Positions 29,401 through 38,400 of a stretch of DNA of 64,000 bases are shown one piece after another. The DNA lies in the NCBI RefSeq assembly GCF_001936575.1, contig NZ_MSMP01000027.1, forward strand, positions 1 to 64,000, written 5' to 3'. A model generated the notes under the pieces. It had not been told where the DNA came from. It ran no database searches and worked only from the letters and a program-made list of their open reading frames with translations. The stretch is from Tenacibaculum agarivorans (lineage in GTDB: Bacteria; Bacteroidota; Bacteroidia; Flavobacteriales; Flavobacteriaceae). Every line of letters begins with the position of its first letter. The stretch's first letter is position 1. The position numbers and the translations under genes were made by a program.

Positions 29401-32400
29401 TGTTGCGTATTAGCAAAAGAAGATGCAAACGGAGCAAAACAATTGGTAGGTTATGTAGTTTCAAAAGAAGAATTTAATAAGGAGGAAGTTCAAACTGCCT
29501 TAAAAGAAACATTGCCTAGCTATATGGTTCCTTCACTTTGGATAAGCTTAGATGAAATGCCATTAACAGTAAATGGAAAGTTAGACAGAAAAGCCCTGCC
29601 AGAACTAGATGGTTCAATGTTATCTACAAAAGAATATGTAGCTCCAAGAAACGAAACCGAAGAACAATTGGTTAACATATGGCAAGACTTATTATCTGTA
29701 GAAAAAGTGGGCGTATACGATGATTTCTTTGAATTAGGAGGCCATTCATTATTAGCTACTCGCTTAGTATCTTTAATTCGAAAAGAGTTAGAGAAGGAAT
29801 TAGCTATTCGTGAAATATTCGAACACACTACTATAGCTGATTTATCTTTACATATCACAACTCAATCTAAAGGTGTATTATTACCTGAAGTAACTGCTGA
29901 AGATCGTAGTGACTCTATTCCTCTGTCTTTTAGTCAAGAACGTTTATGGTTCTTAGATCAATTTGAAGGAACACTAGCATATCATATTCCTGCAATAATA
30001 CATATCGAAGGAGATTTAGATGTAGAAATCCTTGAACAAGCATTAAAAACAATTGTAGCTCGTCATGAAATATTACGTACTAATCTTTTTTCTAAAGATG
30101 GGGTAGGATATCAGCAAATAGTGAGCGCAGACAATTGGTCTTTAGAAAAGAAAGTAATTTTAAATAAAGATGAATTAGATACACAAATACATAATTATCT
30201 AATAACACCATTTAATTTATCAAGTGATTACAAACTAAGATCTTGTTTGTATGATTTAGGAGAAAATACATATGTATTAGCTTGTATTTTTCATCATATA
30301 GCAAGTGATGGTTGGTCAGAAGGAATTTTAACTAATGAATTTGTAGAACTGTACGATGCATTAAAATCAGGTAGAGAAATTAATCTTCCAGAATTAAGTA
30401 TTCAATATGCAGATTATGCAATATGGCAGCGCAAGTATTTAGAAGGAGAAATTTTAGATAAACAATTATCATATTGGGAAAATAAATTAACAGGAGTAGA
30501 TACATTAGCACTACCAACAGACTATATCCGTCCTGCCGTTCAAAGTATGGCAGGAACTACTTTTTCAACAGATTTAGGAGAAGAATTAAGTGCATTAGTA
30601 AAAGAAGTATACCAAAAAGAAGGAGTGACTTCATTTATGTTCTTGTTGGCATCTTTTAAAGTATTACTATCGCGTTATAGTGGACAAGAAGATATTTGTG
30701 TGGGTACACCAATTGCAAATCGTACTCAATACGAATTAGAAAGTATAATTGGTTTCTTTACCAATACATTAGCATTACGTAGTGACTTAAGTGGAAATTT
30801 AAGTTTTAAGGAATTATTACAGCAAGTAAAACTAACTACATTAGAAGGATATGACAATCAGTTAACACCTTTTGAAAGAGTAGTAGACAGAGTAGTAACT
30901 ACTCGTGATGTAAGTATGACTCCTTTATTCCAAATAATGTTTGATTATGATAGCGAAATAGAAAAAACTACAGAACAAACAGAAGAAAGTAAAGGGTTAA
31001 GTGATATTCTTATTCAACCTCATAATTTTTCTGAAACTACAGCACAGTTCGATATCATTTTTAATATCAACGAAAATGAGTCAAACATTCTTCTAAACAT
31101 AGTGTATTGCACAGACTTATTCAAAGAGGAAACCATTGCACGAATGTTAGAGAATTATAAAACATTACTAAAAAGTATAGTAACTAACATTGAGCAATCT
31201 ATAGGAGATTTACTAGTATTAGCTCCTCAAGAAGAAACTCAATTATTAAATACATTTAATGCTACAGCAGTAGATTATCCTTTAGACAAAACTGTAGTTG
31301 ATTTATTTTCAGCGCAAGTTCAAAAGTCTCCTGAAGCCATAGCAGTAGTTTTTGAAGGAGAAGAATTAACTTATTCAGCATTAGATGAACGTTCAAATCA
31401 ATTAGCGCATTATTTAATAGGCGAAGGTGTTAAGTCTGATGATTTAGTGGGACTTTGTCTAGAGCGCGGATTAGACATGCTTGTTGGAGTTTTGGGAATT
31501 TTGAAATCAGGAGGAGCTTATGTTCCGATTAAACCGGACTTCCCAATGGATCGTATCTCTTATATTATAGAAGATACCAACTGCTCTTTATTAGTAACAG
31601 ATTCACTAAATGAGTTTGTTTTAGAATCGTTGTTTGATGATTCAATTCATTTAGTAATATTGGATGAAGAAGTTGTAGAATCAGATTATCCAACAACACC
31701 AGTAGAAGTAAAGTATAGGTCAAATGATTTAGCGTATATCATTTATACTTCAGGAAGTACAGGATTACCAAAAGGAGCTATGATAGAACATGCTGGTTTA
31801 TTAAACCACTTGTTAATTATGGTTGATGAGTTGGAAATGAATCCAGAAAGTACAGTAGCTTTTACAGCGCCATTTACTTTTGATATTTCAGTATGGCAAA
31901 TGCTTAGTGGATTATTGTGCGGAGCTAGCATTGTGGTGTATAGTGAAGATACCATTTTAGATATCGATGAGTTTCAAGATACTTTAGAAGAAAATAGCAT
32001 TAGCCATTTACAATTAGTTCCATCCTATGTAGCTAGCTTATTAGACAATGAAGAAGTTGTTTCTGGTTTATCAGGTTTATCATATTTCTTAGTTACAGGG
32101 GAAGCAGCTACTCAATCTTTATTAGATAAATGGTTCTCATTATATCCAAATGTTCCAGTAGTGAATGCATATGGACCAGCAGAGGCCGCTGATGATATTA
32201 CATTACATATTATGAAGGAAGCACCGAATGGAATTGTAGTTCCAATCGGAAAACCAGTTGCTAATATGGATGTTTATGTTGTGGATCAGTTTAATAATTT
32301 ATGTCCTATAGGTGTAGTTGGAGAATTATGGACAAGTGGAATAGGCGTAGGTAGAGGGTATTTAAATAGAGAAGAACTTACACAAGAGAAATTCATCGAA

Positions 32401-35400
32401 AACCCATTCAAATCAGAAGGCGGACGATTATATAAAACAGGAGATTTAGGAAGATGGCTATCAGATGGAACCTTAGAATTCGTTGGTCGTTCAGATGATC
32501 AGGTAAAGATTCGTGGATATCGTATTGAATTAGGAGAAATAGAGAATGCGTTATCACAAGTATGCAATGTTCAAAGTAGTTGTGTATTGGCGAAAAAGGA
32601 TGCTATTGGAACAAATCTCTTAGTTGGTTATGTTGTGGTTGAGGGTGAATTTGAGAAAGAAAAATTACAAGAAGATTTAAAAGCTAGTTTACCAGATTAT
32701 ATGGTTCCAATGGTTTGGGTGTCATTAGAAGAAATGCCACTAACAGCTAATGGAAAGATAGATAAGAGATCATTACCAGAACCTGATAGTTCAGAGCTCT
32801 CAACAAGAGAATATGTAGCGCCAAGAAATGAAACTGAAGAGCAAATGGCAGCTATTTGGCAGAATTTATTAGGGATTGAAAAGGTAGGTGTTCATGACGA
32901 TTTCTTTGAATTAGGTGGACATAGTTTATTGGCCACACGTTTGGTGTCAATGATTCGTAAAGAGTTAAAGAAAGAAATTGAAATCGCAGGAGTTTTCGAG
33001 CATACTGAGTTATCAGAATTAGCAGAGCACGTTTCAACTTTATCTGTTGGTGTGTTATTACCATCAGTAAGTGTTGAAGAGCGACCAGAAAGAATTCCAT
33101 TATCGTTCAGTCAAGAACGTATATGGTTTATCGATCAGTTACAAGGGAGCTTAGCATATCATATGCCTGTAGTGATGCATTTAGAAGGAAAATTAGATGT
33201 AGATAACTTAGAACGAACATTAAAAACAATTGTTGAACGTCATGAAATATTAAGAACTAATATTTTATCTGCAGATGGGTATGGTTACCAAGAAGCAATG
33301 AGCCATAACAATTGGCGTTTAACTCAACAAACCGTAATAGATAGTGAACTTGAGGAAAGTTTAGCAAAATATTTAGTTATTCCTTTTGATTTATCTAAAG
33401 ATTATAAGTTAAGAGCTTGTTTGTATAGCTTAGAAGCAGACAAATATATATTAGCTTGTGTTTTTCATCATATTGCTAGTGATGGTTGGTCAGAAGATAT
33501 TTTAATTAAAGAGTTTGATGAACTATACATTGCAATGCAATTAGGTAAAGAAGCTAATCTACCAGACCTAACATTACAATATGCAGATTATGCAATTTGG
33601 CAGCGTAAATACTTAGATGGTGAAGTTTTAGAAAATCAATTATCATATTGGGGAGAAAAATTAGCAGATGCAAGTGTTTTAGAATTACCTACAGATTACC
33701 AACGTCCAGCTATACAAGAAACTGAAGGGGCTAATATAACAGTAAACTTAAGTGAAGAATTAGGAATTTCAATTAATACATTATCAAAACAAGAAAATGT
33801 AACAACATTCATGTTCCTGTTATCGGCATTTAAAGTATTATTATCACGTTACAGTGGTCAAAATGATATTTGTATAGGTACTCCAATTGCTAACAGAACA
33901 CAAACGGAGTTAGAAGGAATGATCGGATTCTTTGTAAATACATTAGTATTACGTAGTGATTTAAGTAATGATATAAGCTTTAAAGAATTATTACGTCAAG
34001 TAAAAACAACAACATTAGAAGGATACGATAATCAATTAGCACCTTTTGAAAAAGTTGTAGATCGAGTAGTTACTAATAGAGACATGAGTACAACTCCTTT
34101 ATTTCAAGTAATGTTCTCTTTAGAAAACACTTCCAATGCAGCGACAGATGAACCATTAAATGAAATAACAGATGCTGAATTTGATCATATAGTAATTTCT
34201 CCATACGAATCTGATACAGTGAGTTCACAGTTTGATCTAACATTAGATGTTTCTGAAGAAAATTCAATTTTCGAATTAAGTTTAACGTACAGTACTACTT
34301 TATTTAAAGAAGCTACAATAGTTCGTATGTTAGCACATTACAAGCAGTTACTGAAAAGTATTGTTAGTAATATAGATCAATCTATTGGAGATGTAGAAAT
34401 GTTAACATCACAGGAACAAACACAGTTGTTAGATGTTTTCAATGCTACAGAAGTTAATTATCCTTTAGATAAAACGGTTGTTGAATTATTTGCCGCTGAA
34501 GTTGAAAAAACACCAGAAGCGACTGCCGTAATTTTTGAAGGTGAAGAATTAACCTATCAAGAATTAGACGAACGTTCAAATCGATTAGCTCATTATTTAG
34601 TTGAAAAAGGAGTAAAGTCTGATGATTTAATAGGAATCTGTTTGGATAGAAGTACACAAATGCTCGTAGGTGTTTTAGGAATTCTAAAGTCAGGAGGAGC
34701 CTATGTTCCAATCAAACCAGATTTTCCATCAGATCGTATCGCTTATCTTTTAGAAGACACCAATTGTTCTTTAGTAGTTACAAACTCTACCAGTATAGAT
34801 GTATTCAATTCTTTTGAAGCTGTAAATCAGGTTGAATTAGATACAATTATTACAAATGCAAAATATCCAATAACTACTTTAGAAATAGCATGTAATTCAA
34901 AAGGTTTAGCCTATGTTATTTACACTTCAGGAAGTACAGGTTTACCAAAAGGAGCCATGATCGAACATGCAGGTTTACTGAATCACTTGTTATTAATGAT
35001 TGATGATTTGGAAATTACTTCAGATAGTGCAGTAGCATTTACCGCACCATTTACTTTTGATATTTCAGTATGGCAAATGCTAAGCGGATTATTATGTGGA
35101 GCAAGTATTGTGGTTTACTCAGAAGCATCAATTTTAGACCTTGAAGGTTTCCAATCTTCACTATCTAATAATAAGGTAAGTCACTTACAATTAGTTCCAT
35201 CCTATGTCTCAAGTTTATTAGAAAGTGGAGAAGTTAAAGCAGGTTTATCTGATTTATCATATTTCTTAGTTACAGGAGAAGCAGCTACCCAATCTTTATT
35301 AGATAAGTGGTTCTCATTGTATCCACAAGTTCCAGTAGTAAATGCATATGGGCCAGCAGAGGCTGCCGATGATATCACATTACATATTATGAAAGAATCG

Positions 35401-38400
35401 CCAAGTGGTATGGTAGTTCCAATCGGAAAACCAGTGGCGAATATGGATGTGTATGTTGTGGATAGATTTGATAATTTATGTCCAGTAGGGGTTGTTGGAG
35501 AATTATGGACAAGTGGAATTGGAGTTGGACGAGGTTATTTAAACAGAGAAACACTTACAAAGGAGAAGTTTATAGAAAATCCATTCAAATCAGAAGGAGG
35601 ACGATTATATAAAACAGGCGACTTAGGAAGATGGTTACCTGATGGAACCTTGGAGTTTGTAGGTCGTACAGATGATCAGGTTAAGATCAGAGGTTATCGT
35701 ATCGAATTAGGTGAGATTGAAAATGCATTATCACAAGTAGTAACAATTCAAAACTGTTGTGTTTTAGCGAAGAAAGATACAAGTGGGATCAATCGCTTGG
35801 TAGGTTATGTTGTTGTAGATGGTGATTTTAAAAAGAATAAGATTCAAGACGAACTAAAGGAGAGTTTGCCAGAATATATGGTTCCTATGTTATGGATTAA
35901 CTTAGATGAAATGCCATTAACAGCTAATGGGAAAATTGATAAAAAATCGTTACCAGAACCAGACAGCTCAGAATTATCTACGGTAGAATATGTAGCTCCG
36001 AGAAATGAAATAGAAGCACAATTAGTAAGCATTTGGCAAGACTTATTAGGAGTGGAAAAGGTTGGCGTTTACGATGATTTCTTCGAATTAGGAGGACATA
36101 GTTTATTAATTGTTCAACTCATTGCTCGTGTACAAAAGATTGGCTTTCATATTGCAGTAAAAGATATTTTCTTAAATCCAAGTGTGGTAGGTATTATAGA
36201 AAAAATGGTGTCATTGAGTTCAATGTATGTAACTCCAGAAAATGGAATCACAAAAGATACAGTTAGAATAACTCCTGAAATGGTCCCATTATTGGATTTT
36301 GACCAAGAGCACATAGATGTAGTTGTTTCACAAATAAAAGGAGGAACTTCAAGTATTGAAGATATATACCCTTTATCACCATTACAAGAAGGAATTTATT
36401 TTCATTATTTAATGAGTAGTAAGGAAGAAGGTGATCCTTATATTTTACCAACATTACTATCTTTTACAAATCAAGAAAAACGTTCATCATTTATAGAAGC
36501 ATTACAATTTGTAGTCAATCGTCATGATGTATTACGTACTTGTTTTATAAATGAAGGATTGTCAAATCCAGTACAAGTAGTTCTGAGAGAAGCACCATTA
36601 TATATTGAAGAATTAGAAATAGATAGTACTAAAGATTTCTCATCAGAGTTAGAGTTGTTAGTAGCGCCAGGTCATCATTGGATGGATGTTTCTAAAGCAC
36701 CGTTATTACAATTAAAATCAATAAATGACCCAAATAATGAAATATGTTATTTGGTGGTTTATCAACATCACTTAGCTTTAGATCATATTGGTTTAGAGAA
36801 AGTTGTTTCTGAAATTGTATTGTATTTATCAGGAAGAAAAGCAGAACTTCCAACTCCAGTATTATATAGAGATTTTATCGGACATACACTACATCAGCAA
36901 GCCACTAATGATAGTGAAGCATATTTCAAAGAGTTATTAGGTAATATAAATGAACCTACATATCCATTTGCCTTATCAGACATACGAGATAATTTTAGCG
37001 ATATTAAAGAAGCACAATCGCTTTTACCTGAAAGTTTAAGTGCAGAACTTCGTGAACTAAGTATCTCACTAGGTATGAGTTCTGCAGTGTTATTCCATGC
37101 TGCTTTTGGTTTGGTGGTAGGAAGATGTAGTAATACAGATTATGCAATTTTCGGAACATTACTTCTAGGTCGTTTACAAGGATCTTTAGGAGCAGCCGAT
37201 TCATTAGGATTATTCATTAACACGTTACCATTTCTTACAGAATTAAAAGGTACTGTTTCAGAATATGTTGCAAAAGTTAATGGAGCATTAAGCGATTTAT
37301 TAGCTTACGAACAAACACCACTGTCTAATGTTCATAGTTGGAGTGGAATTTCTAATGAACTTCCTTTGTTTAGTGCATTAATGAATTTCCGTCATTCAGC
37401 ACCAGAAGAAGATGAAGAAGTGGAGGCAGGAATAGAAGAACAAAATGATGATGCAATCAATTTAGGAGTAGATGTAACAAGTGTGAATGAACGTACGAAT
37501 TATCCAATCTCATTAGATATAGATGATTACGGAAAAGAGTTCGTACTAACTGCTCAAATTGATGGGGATATTAAACCTGAACTATTTTTAGGGTATATAG
37601 AAGAAGCGTTAACTCAATTAGTAAAAGGATTAAAAGCAGAGCAAAATACTACAGTTGATAGTGTAACAATTTTACCGAAAGAAGAAGTTTCATTATTAGA
37701 ATCGTTTAACGAAACAACAGTGGATTATCCATTAGATAAAACAGTTGTTGATTTATTTGAAAGTCAGGTTCAAAAATCTCCAGATGCAATTGCTGCTGTA
37801 TTTGGAGAAGATGAATTAAGCTATCAAGAATTAAATGAACGCGCTAATCAATTAGCACACCATTTGGTTGCACAAGGAGTTCAGTCGAATGATCTGGTTG
37901 GAATTTGTGTAGAGCGAAGTTTCGATATGCTAATAGGTATTTTAGGTATTTTAAAATCTGGAGGTGCATATGTACCTATAAAACCAGATTTTCCAAAAGA
38001 TCGTATAGCATATCTTTTAGAAGATACAAAATGTTCAATATTAGTAACTGACATTGTAAGTAAAACCTCTTTGGAATCATTTACGGATACTATTCAAGTT
38101 GTTACGATAGATGAAACAAAAGATTATTCAACAATGTCTACAGGATTAACATATAGTTCAAGCGATTTAGCTTACATCATTTATACTTCAGGAAGTACAG
38201 GTTTACCAAAAGGAGCCATGATTGAACATGCAGGTTTATTAAATCACTTATTATTAATGATTGATGAACTGAAAATGACTCACGAAAGCGCAGTTGCTTT
38301 TACAGCTCCATTCACTTTTGATATTTCGGTATGGCAAATGTTAAGTGGTTTATTATGTGGTGGTAGAATTATAATTTATGGAGAAGATAAGATATTAGAT